64,000 nt of DNA from Onthophagus taurus (taxonomy: Eukaryota; Arthropoda; Insecta; Coleoptera; Scarabaeidae), in NCBI RefSeq assembly GCF_036711975.1, contig NC_091966.1, forward strand, positions 21,397,501 through 21,461,500, in the 5' to 3' direction. Shown piece after piece: positions 28,901-43,374 of the stretch; position 1 is the stretch's first letter; each line of letters begins with the position of its first letter. A model generated the notes under the pieces. That model was not told where the DNA came from and made no database searches. It saw only the letters and a list, made by a program, of their open reading frames with translations. The position numbers and the translations under genes are program-made.

Positions 28901-31900
28901 GAGCCATGTTTGAGCTTTCTATCACTTTTGCTTCCGATAATTCTGTTGACCATACTTGTGATATTCAGACGCCAAATGACATCTTTGAGCGTGTTGGAGA
29001 TAAAAAACAAAATGTGCCCAAAACGTTATATTATGACGTTATACGCCGTTCTGAGCCATGTTTGAACTTTCTATCACTTTTGGTTCCGTTAATTCTGCTG
29101 ACCATATTTGTGTTATTCAGGCGCCAAATGACATGTTGAACCATGTTGGAGATAAAAAACAAAATGTGCCCAAAACGTGATATTATGACGTTATACGCCG
29201 TTCTGAGCCATGTTTGAACTTTCTATCACTTTTGGTTCCGATAATTCTGCTGACCATATTTGTGTTATTCAGGCGCCAAATGACATGATGAACCATGTTG
29301 GAGATAAAAAACAAAATATGCCCAAAACGTTATATTATGACGTTAGACGCCGTTCTGAGCCATGTTTGAACTTTCTATCACTTTTGGTTCCGATAATTCT
29401 GCTAACCATATTTGTGATATTTAGGAGCCAAATGACATGTTGAACCATGTTGGAGATAAAAAACAAAATGTGCCCAAAGCGTGATATTATGACGTTATAC
29501 GCCGTTCTGAGCCATGTTTGAACTTTCTATCACTTTTGGTTCCGATAATTCTGCTGACCATATTTGTGATATTTAGGAGCCAAATGACATGTTGAACCAT
29601 GTTGGAGATAAAAAACAAAATGTGCCCAAAACGTGATATTATGACGTTATACGCCGTTCTGAGCCATGTTTGAACTTTCTATCACTTTTGGTTCCGATAA
29701 TTCTGCTGACCATATTTGTGTTATTCAGGCGCCAAATGACATGATGAACCATGTTGGAGATAAAAAACAAAATGTGCCCAAAACGTGATATTATGACGTT
29801 ATACGCCGTTCTGAGCCATGTTTGAACTTTCTATCACTTTTGGTTCCGATAATTCTGCTGACCATATTTGTGTTATTCAGGCGCCAAATGACATGTTGGA
29901 GCAAGTTGGAGATAAAAAACAAAATGTGCCCAAAACGTGATATTATGACGTTATACGCCGTTCTGAGCCATGTTTGAACTTTCTATCACTTTTGGTTCCG
30001 ATAATTCTGCTGACCATATTTGTGATATTTAGGAGCCAAATGACATGTTGAACCATGTTGGAGATAAAAAACAAAATGTGCCCAATACGTGATATTATGA
30101 CGTTATACGCCGTTCTGAGCCATGTTTGAACTTTCTATCACTTTTGGTTCCGATAATTCTGCTGACCATATTTGTGATATTCAGGTGCCAAATAACATGT
30201 TGGAGCAAGTCGGAGATAAAAAACAAAATGTGCCCAAAACGTGATATTATGACGTTATACGCCGTTCTGAGCCATGTTTGAACTTTCTATCACTTTTGGT
30301 TCCGATAATTCTGCTGACCATATTTGTGATATTCAGGCGCCAAATGACATGTTGAACCATGTTGGAGATAAAAAACAAAATGTGCCCAAAACGTAATATT
30401 ATGACGTTATACGCCGTTCTGAGCCATGTTTGAACTTTCTATCACTTTTGGTTCCGATAATTCTGCTGACCATATTTGTGATATTTAGGAGCCAAATGAC
30501 ATGTTGAACCATGTTGGAGATAAAAAACAAAATGTGCCCAAAACGTGATATTATGACGTTATACGCCGTTCTGAGCCATGTTTGAACTTTCTATCACTTT
30601 TGGTTCCGATAATTCTGCTGACCATATTTGTGATATTTAGGAGCCAAATGACATGTTGAACCATGTTGGAGATAAAAAACAAAATGTGCCCAAAACGTAA
30701 TATTATGACGTTATACGCCGTTCTGAGCCATGTTTGAACTTTCTATCACTTTTGGTTCCGATAATTCTGCTGACCATATTTGTGTTATTCAGTCGCCAAA
30801 TGACATGTTGAACCATGTTGGAGATAAAAAATAAAATGTGCCCAAAACGTGATATTATGACGTTATACGCCGTTCTGAGCCATGTTTGAACTTTCTATCA
30901 CTTTTGGTTCCGTTAATTCTGCTGACCATATTTGTGTTATTCAGGCGCCAAATGACATGTTGAACCATGTTGGAGATAAAAAACAAAATGTGCCCAAAAC
31001 GTGATATTATGACGTTATACGCCGTTCTGAGCCATGTTTGAACTTTCTATCACTTTTGGTTCCGATAATTCTGCTGACCATATTTGTGTTATTCAGGCGC
31101 CAAATGACATGATGAACCATGTTGGAGATAAAAAACAAAATATGCCCAAAACGTTATATTATGACGTTAGACGCCGTTCTGAGCCATGTTTGAACTTTCT
31201 ATCACTTTTGGTTCCGATAATTCTGCTGACCATATTTGTGTTATTCAGGCGCCAAATGACATGATGAACCATGTTGGAGATAAAAAACAAAATATGCCCA
31301 AAACGTTATATTATGACGTTAGACGCCGTTCTGAGCCATGTTTGAACTTTCTATCACTTTTGGTTCCGATAATTCTGCTGACCATATTTGTGATATTTAG
31401 GAGCCAAATGACATGTTGAACCATGTTGGAGATAAAAAACAAAATGTGCCCAAAGCGTGATATTATGACGTTATACGCCGTTCTGAGCCATGTTTGAACT
31501 TTCTATCACTTTTGGTTCCGATAATTCTGCTGACCATATTTGTGATATTTAGGAGCCAAATGACATGTTGAACCATGTTGGAGATAAAAAACAAAATGTG
31601 CCCAAAACGTGATATTGTGACGTTATACGCCGTTCTGAGCCATGTTTGAACTTTCTATCACTTTTGGTTCCTATAATTCTGCTAACCATATTTGTGATAT
31701 TCAGGCGCCAAATAACATGTTGGAGCAAGTCGGAGATAAAAAACAAAATGTGCCCAAAACGTGATATTATTACGTTATACGCCGTTCTGAGCCATGTTTG
31801 AACTTTCTATCACTTTTGGTTCCGATAATTCTGCTGACCATATTTGTGTTATTCAGGCGCCAAATGACATGTTGGAGCAAGTTGGAGATAAAAAACAAAT

Positions 31901-34900
31901 TGTGCCCAAAACGTGATATTATGACGTTATACGCCGTTCTGAGCCATGTTTGAACTTTCTATCACTTTTGGTTCCGATAATTCTGCTGACCATATTTGTG
32001 ATTTTTAGGAGCCAAATGACATGTTGAACCATGTTGGAGATAAAAAACAAAATGTGCCCAAAACGTGATATTATGACGTTATACGCCGTTCTGAGCCATG
32101 TTTGAACTTTCTATCACTTTTGGTTCCGATAATTCTGCTGACCATATTTGTGATATTCAGGTGCCAAATAACATGTTGGAGCAAGTCGGAGATAAAAAAC
32201 AAAATGTGCCCAAAACGTGATATTATGACGTTATACGCCGTTCTGAGCCATGTTTGAACTTTCTATCACTTTTGGTTCCGATAATTCTGCTGACCATATT
32301 TGTGTTATTCAGGCGCCAAATGACATGATGAACCATGTTGGAGATAAAAAACAAAATGTGCCCAAAACGTAATATTATGACGTTATACGCCGTTCTACGC
32401 CATGTTTGAACTATCTATCACTTTTGGTTCCGATAATTCTGCTGACCATATTTGTGATATTTAGGAGCCAAATGACATGTTGAACCATGTTGGAGATAAA
32501 AAACAAAATGTGCCCAAAACGTGATATTATGACGTTATACGCCGTTCTGAGCCATGTTTGAACTTTCTATCACTTTTGGTTCCGATAATTCTGCTGACCA
32601 TATTTGTGATATTTAGGAGCCAAATGACATGTTGAACCATGTTGGAGATAAAAAACAAAATGTGCCCAAAACGTGATATTATGACGTTATACGCCGTTCT
32701 GAGCCATGTTTGAACTTTCTATCACTTTTGGTTCCGATAATTCTGCTGACCATATTTGTGATATTCAGGTGCCAAATAACATGTTGGAGCAAGTCGGAGA
32801 TAAAAAACAAAATGTGCCCAAAACGTGATATTATGACGTTATACGCCGTTCTGAGCCATGTTTGAACTTTCTATCACTTTTGGTTCCGATAATTCTGCTG
32901 ACCATACTTGTGATATTCAGGTGCCAAATAACATGTTGGAGCAAGTCGGAGATAAAAAACAAAATGTGCCCAAAACGTGATATTATGACGTTATACGCCG
33001 TTCTGAGCCATGTTTGAACTTTCTATCACTTTTGGTTCCGATAATTCTGCTGACCATATTTGTGATATTCAGGCGCCAAATGACATGTTGAACCATGTTG
33101 GAGATAAAAAACAAAATGTGCCCAAAACGTAATATTATGACGTTATACGCCGTTCTGAGCCATGTTTGAACTTTCTATCACTTTTGGTTCCGATAATTCT
33201 GCTGACCATATTTGTGATATTCAGGCGCCAAATGACATGTTGAACCATGTTGGAGATAAAAAACAAAATGTGCCCAAAACGTGATATTATGACGTTATAC
33301 GCCGTTCTGAGCCATGTTTGAACTTTCTATCACTTTTGGTTCCGATAATTCTGCTGACCATATTTGTGATATTTAGGAGCCAAATGACATGTTGAACCAT
33401 GTTGGAGATAAAAAACAAAATGTGCCCAAAACGTGATATTATGACGTTATACGCCGTTCTGAGCCATGTTTGAACTTTCTATCACTTTTGGTTCCGATAA
33501 TTCTGCTGACCATATTTGTGTTATTCAGTCGCCAAATGACATGTTGAACCATGTTGGAGATAAAAAATAAAATGTGCCCAAAACGTGATATTATGACGTT
33601 ATACGCCGTTCTGAGCCATGTTTGAACTTTCTATCACTTTTGGTTCCGTTAATTCTGCTGACCATATTTGTGTTATTCAGGCGCCAAATGACATGTTGAA
33701 CCATGTTTTAGATAAAAAACAAAATGTGCCCAAAACGTAATATTATGACGTTATACGCCGTTCTGAGCCATGTTTGAACTTTCTATCACTTTTGGTTCCG
33801 ATAATTCTGCTGACCATATTTGTGTTATTCAGGCGCCAAATGACATGATGAACCATGTTGGAGATAAAAAACAAAATATGCCCAAAACGTTATATTATGA
33901 CGTTAGACGCCGTTCTGAGCCATGTTTGAACTTTCTATCACTTTTGGTTCCGATAATTCTGCTGACCATATTTGTGATATTTAGGAGCCAAATGACATGT
34001 TGAACCATGTTGGAGATAAAAAACAAAATGTGCCCAAAGCGTGATATTATGACGTTATACGCCGTTCTGAGCCATGTTTGAACTTTCTATCACTTTTGGT
34101 TCCGGTAATTCTGTCGACCATATATGTGATATTCAGGGTCCAAATGAGATATTGGAGCATGTTGGAGATAAAAAACAAAATGTGCCCAAAACGTTATATT
34201 ATGACGTTATACGCCGTTCTGAGACATGTTTGAACTTTCTATCACTTTTGGTTCCGATAATTCTGTTGACCATATTTGTGATATTCAGGCGCCAAATGAC
34301 ATCTTGGAACATGTTGGAGATAAAAAACAAAATGTGCCCAAAACGTGATATTATGACGTTATACGCCGTTATGAGCCATGTTTGAACTTTCTATCACTTT
34401 TGGTTCCGATAATTCTGTTGACCATATTTGTGATATTCAGGCGCCAAATGACATCTTGGAGCATGTTGGAGATAAAAAACAATATGTGCCCAAAACGTGA
34501 TATTATGACGTTATACGCCGTTCTGAGACATGTTTGAACTTTCTATCACTTTTGGTTCCGATATTTCTGCTGACCATATTTGTGATATTTAGGAGCCAAA
34601 TGACATGTTGAACCATGTTGGAGATAAAAAACGAAATGTGCCCAAAACGTGATATTATGACGTTATACGCCGTTCTGAGCCATGTTTGAACTTTCTATCA
34701 CTTTTGGTTCCGATAATTCTGCTGAGCATATTTGTGATATTTAGGAGCCAAATGACATGTTGAACCATGTTGGAGATAAAAAACAAAATGTGCCCAAAAC
34801 GTGATATTATGACGTTATACGCCGTTCTGAGCCATGTTTGAATTTTCTATCACTTTTGGTTCCGATAATTCTGCTGACCATATTTGTGTTATTCAGGCGC

Positions 34901-36310
34901 CAAATGACATGATGAACCATGTTGGAGATAAAAAACAAAATGTGCCCAAAACGTAATATTATGACGTTATACGCACTTCTGAGCCATGTTTGAACTTTCT
35001 ATCACTTTTGGTTCCGATAATTCTGCTGACCATATTTGTGATATTCAGGCGCCAAATAACATGTTGGAGCAAGTCGGAGATAAAAAACAAAATGTGCCCA
35101 AAACGTGATATTATGACGTTATACGCCGTTCTGAGCCATGTTTGAACTTTCTATCACTTTTGGTTCCGATAATTCTGCTGACCATATTTGTGTTATTCAG
35201 GCGCCAAATGACATGATGAACCATGTTGGAGATAAAAAACAAAATATGCCCAAAACGTTATATTATGACGTTATACGCCGTTCTGAGCCATGTTTGAACT
35301 TTCTATCACTTTTGGTTCCGATAATTCTGCTGACCATATTTGTGATATTTAGGAGCCAAATGACATGTTGAACCATGTTGGAGATAAAAAACAAAATGTG
35401 CCCAAAACGTGATATCATGACGTTATACGCCGTTCTGAGCCATGCTTGAACTTTCTATCACTTTTGGTTCCGATAATTCTGCTGACCATATTTGTGATAT
35501 TTAGGAGCCAAATGACATGTTGAACCATGTTGGAGATAAAAAACAAAATGTGCCCAAAACGTGATATTATGACGTTATACGCCGTTCTGAGCCATGTTTG
35601 AACTTTCTATCACTTTTGGTTCCGATAATTCTGCTGACCATATTTGTGTTATTCAGGCGCCAAATGGCATGTTGGAGCAAGTTGGAGATAAAAAACAAAA
35701 TGTGCGAAAACGTGATATTATGACGTTATACGCCGTTCTGAGCCATGTTTGAACTTTCTATCACTTTTGGTTCCGATAATTCTGCTGACCATATTTGTGA
35801 TATTTAGGAGCCAAATGACATGTTGAACCATGTTGGAGATAAAAAACAAAATGTGCCCAAAACGTGATATTATGACGTTATACGCCGTTCTGAGCCATGT
35901 TTGAACTTTCTATCACTTTTGGTTCCGATAATTCTGCTGACCATATTTGTGATATTCAGGCGCCAAATAACATGTTGGAGCAAGTCGGAGATAAAAAACA
36001 AAATGTGCTCAAAACGTGATATTATGACGTTATACGCCGTTCTGAGCCATGTTTGAACTTTCTATCACTTTTGGTTCCGATAATTCTGCTGACCATATTT
36101 GTGTTATTCAGGCGCCAAATGACATGATGAACCATGTTGGAGATAAAAAACAAAATATGCCCAAAACGTGATATTATGACGTTATACGCCGTTCTGAGCC
36201 ATGTTTGAGCTTTCTATCACTTTTGGTTCCGATAATTCTGCTGACCATATTTGTGTTATTCAGGCGCCAAATGGCATGTTGGAGCAAGTTGGAGATAAAA
36301 AACAAAATGT
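16994..36310. repeat. Satellite macro-copy 2
   Basis: The same series of variant monomers as macro-copy 1 recurs here: GCGAAAACGCG at 16994, AAACGAAATG at about 17287, GAGCTAGTCGG at about 18639, the 168-bp monomer at about 20636 and GGTAATTCTGTCGACC at about 24226, 28481 and 34105. The copy is longer (about 19.3 kb against 14.5 kb). It contains an additional tandem duplication of about 4255 bp (28 monomers less one base) around 22.7-30.4 kb. Its 34.1-36.3 kb part matches 14.3-17.0 kb, including the rare CGCACTTCTGAG monomer at 15199 and 34972. Confidence 0.65.
20629..20669. repeat. Satellite monomer with 16-bp AT-rich expansion (copy 2)
   Basis: This is the second copy of the 168-bp monomer variant, identical in the replaced segment to the copy near 5577. 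It lies 3642 bp after the start of its macro-copy, which is 608 bp (four monomers) further than in macro-copies 1 and 3. Confidence 0.85.
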
Positions 36311-39300
36311 GCGAAAACGCGATATTATGACGTTATACGCCGTTCTGAGCCATGTTTGAACTTTCTATCACTTTTGGTTCCGATAATTCTGCTGACCATA
36401 TTTGTGATATTTAGGAGCCAAATGACATGTTGAACCATGTTGGAGATAAAAAACAAAATGTGCCCAAAACGTGATATTATGACGTTATACGCCGTTCTGA
36501 GCCATGTTTGAACTTTCTATCACTTTTGGTTCCGATAATTCTGCTGACCATATTTGTGTTATTCAGGCGCCAAATGACATGATGAACCATGTTGGAGATA
36601 AAAAACGAAATGTGCCCAAAACGTGATATTATGACGTTATACGCCGTTCTGAGCCATGTTTGAACTTTCTATCACTTTTGGTTCCGATAATTCTGCTGAC
36701 CATATTTGTGTTATTCAGGCGCCAAATGACATGTTGAACCATGTTGGAGATAAAAAACAAAATGTGCCCACAACGTGATATTATGACGTTATACGCCGTT
36801 CTGAGCCATGTTTGAACTTTCTATCACTTTTGGTTCCGATAATTCTGCTGACCATATTTGTGATATTCAGGCGCCAAATAACATGTTGGAGCAAGTCGGA
36901 GATAAAAAACAAAATGTGCCCACAACGTGATATTATGACGTTATACGCCGTTCTGAGCCATGTTTGAACTTTCTATCACTTTTGGTTCCGATAATTCTGC
37001 TGACCATATTTGTGTTATTCAGGCGCCAAATGACATGTTGAACCATGTTGGAGATAAAAAACAAAATGTGCCCACAACGTGATATTATGACGTTATACGC
37101 CGTTCTGAGCCATGTTTGAACTTTCTATCACTTTTGGTTCCGATAATTCTGCTGACCATATTTGTGTTATTCAGGCGCCAAATGACATGATGAACCATGT
37201 TGGAGATAAAAAACAAAATGTGCCCAAAACGTGATATTATGACGTTATACGCCGTTCTGAGCCATGTTTGAACTTTCTATCACTTTTGGTTCCGATAATT
37301 CTGCTGACCATATTTGTGTTATTCAGGCGCCAAATGACATGTTGGAGCAAGTTGGAGATAAAAAACAAAATGTGCCCAAAACGTGATATTATGACGTTAT
37401 ACGCCGTTCTGAGCCATGTTTGAACTTTCTATCACTTTTGGTTCCGATAATTCTGCTGACCATATTTGTGATATTTAGGAGCCAAATGACATGTTGAACC
37501 ATGTTGGAGATAAAAAACAAAATGTGCCCAAAACGTGATATTAAGACGTTATACGCCGTTCTGAGCCATGTTTGAACTTTCTATCACTTTTGGTTCCGAT
37601 AATTCTGCTGACCATATTTGTGATATTCAGGTGCCAAATAACATGTTGGAGCAAGTCGGAGATAAAAAACAAAATGTGCCCAAAACGTGATATTATGACG
37701 TTATACGCCGTTCTGAGCCATGTTTGAACTTTCTATCACTTTTGGTTCCGATAATTCTGCTGACCATATTTGTGATATTCAGGCGCCAAATGACATGTTG
37801 AACCATGTTGGAGATAAAAAACAAAATGTGCCCACAACGTGATATTATGACGTTATACGCCGTTCTGAGCCATGTTTGAACTTTCTATCACTTTTGGTTC
37901 CGATAATTCTGCTGACCATATTTGTGATATTCAGGCGCCAAATAACATGTTGGAGCTAGTCGGAGATAAAAAACAAAATGTGCCCAAAACGTGATATTAT
38001 GACGTTATACGCCGTTCTGAGCCATGTTTGAACTTTCTATCACTTTTGGTTCCGATAATTCTGCTGACCATATTTGTGATATTTAGGAGCCAAATGACAT
38101 GTTGAACCATGTTGGAGATAAAAAACAAAATGTGCCCAAAACGTGATATTATGACGTTATACGCCGTTCTGAGACAAGTTTGAACTTTCTATCACTTTTG
38201 GTTCCGATAATTCTGTTGACCATATTTGTGATATTCAGGCGCCAAATGACATGTTGGAGCATGTTGGAGATAAAAAACAAAATGTGCCCAAAACGTGATA
38301 TTATGACGTTATACGCCGTTCTGAGACAAGTTTGAACTTTCTATCACTTTTGGTTCCGATAATTCTGTTGACCATATTTGTGATATTCAGGCGCCAAATG
38401 ACATGTTGGAGCATGTTGGAGATAAAAAACAAAATGTGAACAAAACGTGATATTATGACGTTATACGCCGTTCTGAGACATGTTTGAACTTTCTATCACT
38501 TTTGGTTCCGATAATTCTGTTGACCATATTTGTGATATTCAGGCGCCAAATGACATGTTGGAGCATGTTGGAGATAAAAAACAAAATGTGCCCAAAACGT
38601 TATATTATGACGTTATACGCCGTTCTGAGACATGTTTGAACTTTCTATCACTTTTGGTTCCAATAATTCTGTTGACCATATTTGTGATATTCAGACGCCA
38701 AATGACATCTTTGAGCATGTTGGAGATAAAAAACAAAATGTGCCCAAAACGTTATATTATGACGTTATACGCCGTTCTGAGACATGTTTGAACATTCTAT
38801 CACTTTTGCTTCCGATAATTCTGTTGACCATATTTGTGATATTCAGACGCCAAATGACATCTTTGAGCATGTTGGAGATAAAAAACAAAATGTGCCCAAA
38901 ACGTTATATTATGACGTTATACGCCGTTCTGAGACATGTTTGAACTTTCTATCACTTTTGGTTCCGATAATTCTGTTGACCATATTTGTGATATTCAGGC
39001 GCCAAATGACATGTTGGAGCATGTTGGAGATAAAAAACAAAATGTGCCCAAAACGTGATATTATGACGTTATACGCCGTTCTGAGACATGTTTGAACTTT
39101 CTATCACTTTTGGTTCCGATAATTCTGTTGACCATATTTGTGATATTCAGACGCCAAATGACATCTTTGAGCATGTTGGAGATAAAAAACAAAATGTGCC
39201 CAAAACGTTATATTATGACGTTATACGCCGTTCTGAGACATGTTTGAACTTTCTATCACTTTTGGTTCCGATAATTCTGTTGACTATATTTTTGATATTC

Positions 39301-42300
39301 AGACGCCAAATGACATCTTTGAGCATGTTGGAGATAAAAAACAAAATTTATATTAATAAACAATATAAACAAACGTTATATTATGACGTTATACGCCGTT
39401 CTGAGACATGTTTGAACTTTCTATCACTTTTGGTTCCGATAATTCTGCTGACCATATTTGTGTTATTCAGGCGCCAAATGACATGATGAACCATGTTGGA
39501 GATAAAAAACGAAATGTGCCCAAAATGTGATATTATGACGTTATACGCCGTTCTGAGCCATGTTTGAACTTTCTATCACTTTTGGTTCCGATAATTCTGC
39601 TGACCATATTTGTGATATTTAGGAGCCAAATGACATGTTGAACCATGTTGGAGATAAAAAACAAAATGTGCCCAAAACGTAATATTATGACGTTATACGC
39701 CGTTCTGAGCCATGTTTGAACTTTCTATCACTTTTGGTTCCGATAATTCTGCTGACCATATTTGTGTTATTCAGTCGCCAAATGACATGTTGAACCATGT
39801 TGGAGATAAAAAATAAAATGTGCCCAAAACGTGATATTATGACGTTATACGCCGTTCTGAGCCATGTTTGAACTTTCTATCACTTTTGGTTCCGATAATT
39901 CTGCTGACCATATTTGTGATATTTAGGAGCCAAATGACATGTTGAACCATGTTGGAGATAAAAAACAAAATGTGCCCAAAACGTAATATTATGACGTTAT
40001 ACGCCGTTCTGAGCCATGTTTGAACTTTCTATCACTTTTGGTTCCGATAATTCTGCTGACCATATTTGTGTTATTCAGTCGCCAAATGACATGTTGAACC
40101 ATGTTGGAGATAAAAAATAAAATGTGCCCAAAACGTGATATTATGACGTTATACGCCGTTCTGAGCCATGTTTGAACTTTCTATCACTTTTGGTTCCGTT
40201 AATTCTGCTGACCATATTTGTGTTATTCAGGCGCCAAATGACATGTTGAACCATGTTGGAGATAAAAAACAAAATGTGCCCAAAACGTGATATTATGACG
40301 TTATACGCCGTTCTGAGCCATGTTTGAACTTTCTATCACTTTTGGTTCCGATAATTCTGCTGACCATATTTGTGTTATTCAGGCGCCAAATGACATGATG
40401 AACCATGTTGGAGATAAAAAACAAAATATGCCCAAAACGTTATATTATGACGTTAGACGCCGTTCTGAGCCATGTTTGAACTTTCTATCACTTTTGGTTC
40501 CGATAATTCTGCTGACCATATTTGTGTTATTCAGGCGCCAAATGACATGATGAACCATGTTGGAGATAAAAAACAAAATATGCCCAAAACGTTATATTAT
40601 GACGTTAGACGCCGTTCTGAGCCATGTTTGAACTTTCTATCACTTTTGGTTCCGATAATTCTGCTGACCATATTTGTGATATTTAGGAGCCAAATGACAT
40701 GTTGAACCATGTTGGAGATAAAAAACAAAATGTGCCCAAAGCGTGATATTATGACGTTATACGCCGTTCTGAGCCATGTTTGAACTTTCTATCACTTTTG
40801 GTTCCGATAATTCTGCTGACCATATTTGTGATATTTAGGAGCCAAATGACATGTTGAACCATGTTGGAGATAAAAAACAAAATGTGCCCAAAACGTGATA
40901 TTGTGACGTTATACGCCGTTCTGAGCCATGTTTGAACTTTCTATCACTTTTGGTTCCTATAATTCTGCTAACCATATTTGTGATATTCAGGCGCCAAATA
41001 ACATGTTGGAGCAAGTCGGAGATAAAAAACAAAATGTGCCCAAAACGTGATATTATTACGTTATACGCCGTTCTGAGCCATGTTTGAACTTTCTATCACT
41101 TTTGGTTCCGATAATTCTGCTGACCATATTTGTGTTATTCAGGCGCCAAATGACATGTTGGAGCAAGTTGGAGATAAAAAACAAATTGTGCCCAAAACGT
41201 GATATTATGACGTTATACGCCGTTCTGAGCCATGTTTGAACTTTCTATCACTTTTGGTTCCGATAATTCTGCTGACCATATTTGTGATTTTTAGGAGCCA
41301 AATGACATGTTGAACCATGTTGGAGATAAAAAACAAAATGTGCCCAAAACGTGATATTATGACGTTATACGCCGTTCTGAGCCATGTTTGAACTTTCTAT
41401 CACTTTTGGTTCCGATAATTCTGCTGACCATATTTGTGATATTCAGGTGCCAAATAACATGTTGGAGCAAGTCGGAGATAAAAAACAAAATGTGCCCAAA
41501 ACGTGATATTATGACGTTATACGCCGTTCTGAGCCATGTTTGAACTTTCTATCACTTTTGGTTCCGATAATTCTGCTGACCATATTTGTGTTATTCAGGC
41601 GCCAAATGACATGATGAACCATGTTGGAGATAAAAAACAAAATGTGCCCAAAACGTAATATTATGACGTTATACGCCGTTCTACGCCATGTTTGAACTAT
41701 CTATCACTTTTGGTTCCGATAATTCTGCTGACCATATTTGTGATATTTTGGAGCCAAATGACATGTTGAACCATGTTGGAGATAAAAAACAAAATGTGCC
41801 CAAAACGTGATATTATGACGTTATACGCCGTTCTGAGCCATGTTTGAACTTTCTATCACTTTTGGTTCCGATAATTCTGCTGACCATATTTGTGATATTT
41901 AGGAGCCAAATGACATGTTGAACCATGTTGGAGATAAAAAACAAAATGTGCCCAAAACGTGATATTATGACGTTATACGCCGTTCTGAGCCATGTTTGAA
42001 CTTTCTATCACTTTTGGTTCCGATAATTCTGCTGACCATATTTGTGATATTCAGGTGCCAAATAACATGTTGGAGCAAGTCGGAGATAAAAAACAAAATG
42101 TGCCCAAAACGTGATATTATGACGTTATACGCCGTTCTGAGCCATGTTTGAACTTTCTATCACTTTTGGTTCCGATAATTCTGCTGACCATACTTGTGAT
42201 ATTCAGGTGCCAAATAACATGTTGGAGCAAGTCGGAGATAAAAAACAAAATGTGCCCAAAACGTGATATTATGACGTTATACGCCGTTCTGAGCCATGTT

Positions 42301-43340
42301 TGAACTTTCTATCACTTTTGGTTCCGATAATTCTGCTGACCATATTTGTGTTATTCAGTCGCCAAATGACATGTTGAACCATGTTGGAGATAAAAAATAA
42401 AATGTGCCCAAAACGTGATATTATGACGTTATACGCCGTTCTGAGCCATGTTTGAACTTTCTATCACTTTTGGTTCCGTTAATTCTGCTGACCATATTTG
42501 TGTTATTCAGGCGCCAAATGACATGTTGAACCATGTTTTAGATAAAAAACAAAATGTGCCCAAAACGTAATATTATGACGTTATACGCCGTTCTGAGCCA
42601 TGTTTGAACTTTCTATCACTTTTGGTTCCGATAATTCTGCTGACCATATTTGTGTTATTCAGGCGCCAAATGACATGATGAACCATGTTGGAGATAAAAA
42701 ACAAAATATGCCCAAAACGTTATATTATGACGTTAGACGCCGTTCTGAGCCATGTTTGAACTTTCTATCACTTTTGGTTCCGATAATTCTGCTGACCATA
42801 TTTGTGATATTTAGGAGCCAAATGACATGTTGAACCATGTTGGAGATAAAAAACAAAATGTGCCCAAAGCGTGATATTATGACGTTATACGCCGTTCTGA
42901 GCCATGTTTGAACTTTCTATCACTTTTGGTTCCGGTAATTCTGTCGACCATATATGTGATATTCAGGGTCCAAATGAGATATTGGAGCATGTTGGAGATA
43001 AAAAACAAAATGTGCCCAAAACGTTATATTATGACGTTATACGCCGTTCTGAGACATGTTTGAACTTTCTATCACTTTTGGTTCCGATAATTCTGTTGAC
43101 CATATTTGTGATATTCAGGCGCCAAATGACATCTTGGAACATGTTGGAGATAAAAAACAAAATGTGCCCAAAACGTGATATTATGACGTTATACGCCGTT
43201 ATGAGCCATGTTTGAACTTTCTATCACTTTTGGTTCCGATAATTCTGTTGACCATATTTGTGATATTCAGGCGCCAAATGACATCTTGGAGCATGTTGGA
43301 GATAAAAAACAATATGTGCCCAAAACGTGATATTATGACG

Positions 43341-43345
<5 letters not shown>
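36311..43345. repeat. Satellite macro-copy 3, truncated by the mitochondrial segment
   Basis: It opens with the GCGAAAACGCG monomer at 36311 and reaches the 168-bp monomer at about 39345. That distance, 3034 bp, is the same as in macro-copy 1. GGTAATTCTGTCGACC follows at about 42935. The copy then stops abruptly within a monomer at 43345, where (TA)n and mitochondrial control-region sequence begin. It therefore appears cut off rather than naturally ended. Confidence 0.65.
39338..39378. repeat. Satellite monomer with 16-bp AT-rich expansion (copy 3)
   Basis: This is the third copy of the 168-bp monomer variant, with the same replaced segment. Its distance from the opening monomer of its macro-copy is 3034 bp, equal to that in macro-copy 1. 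Confidence 0.85.

Positions 43346-43374
<29 letters not shown>

Larger units (their letters stand above)
1..43345. repeat. 152-bp tandem satellite array, about 285 head-to-tail monomers
   Basis: Every stretch of this region is a copy of one monomer of 152 bp (for example ATGTTTGAACTTTC recurs at 4408, 4560 and 4712). All copies face the same way. Most monomers differ by a few substitutions, and a few have single-base deletions (near 2216, 7311, 27016). Recurrent variable sites are GCTGACC/GTTGACC, TTCAGGCGCC/TTTAGGAGCC, GAGCC/GAGAC and GTTGAACC/GTTGGAGC. Monomers of the same variant recur in the same order far apart, which shows multi-kb duplications. 152 is not a multiple of 3 and stops occur in every frame, so it is not coding. 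I saw no CENP-B-box match and no transposon ends. It looks like a pericentromeric or other heterochromatic nuclear satellite; that location is inferred. The array ends inside a monomer at the mitochondrial junction. Confidence 0.97.

Noticed and set aside
7133-41032. Minus-strand open frames of 65 codons repeated with the satellite
   Set aside because: They are antisense readings of particular monomer variants and recur only because the array is duplicated.
458-43215. Many plus-strand open frames of 76-132 codons starting MFELSITFGS, spread over the left 43 kb
   Set aside because: They are readings of the 152-bp satellite. The monomer length is not a multiple of 3, the frames merely span one or two monomers until a stop, and there is no splice, promoter or codon signal.
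1-43345. CRISPR-like array because of regular repeats
   Set aside because: There is no alternation of constant repeats and unique spacers; the full 152 bp repeats, and the context is an insect genome.
1-43345. Ribosomal intergenic-spacer repeats as the source of the satellite
   Set aside because: No nuclear rRNA coding sequence or promoter-like unit is visible, and the presence of an R1-like element in nad2 does not imply rDNA context.
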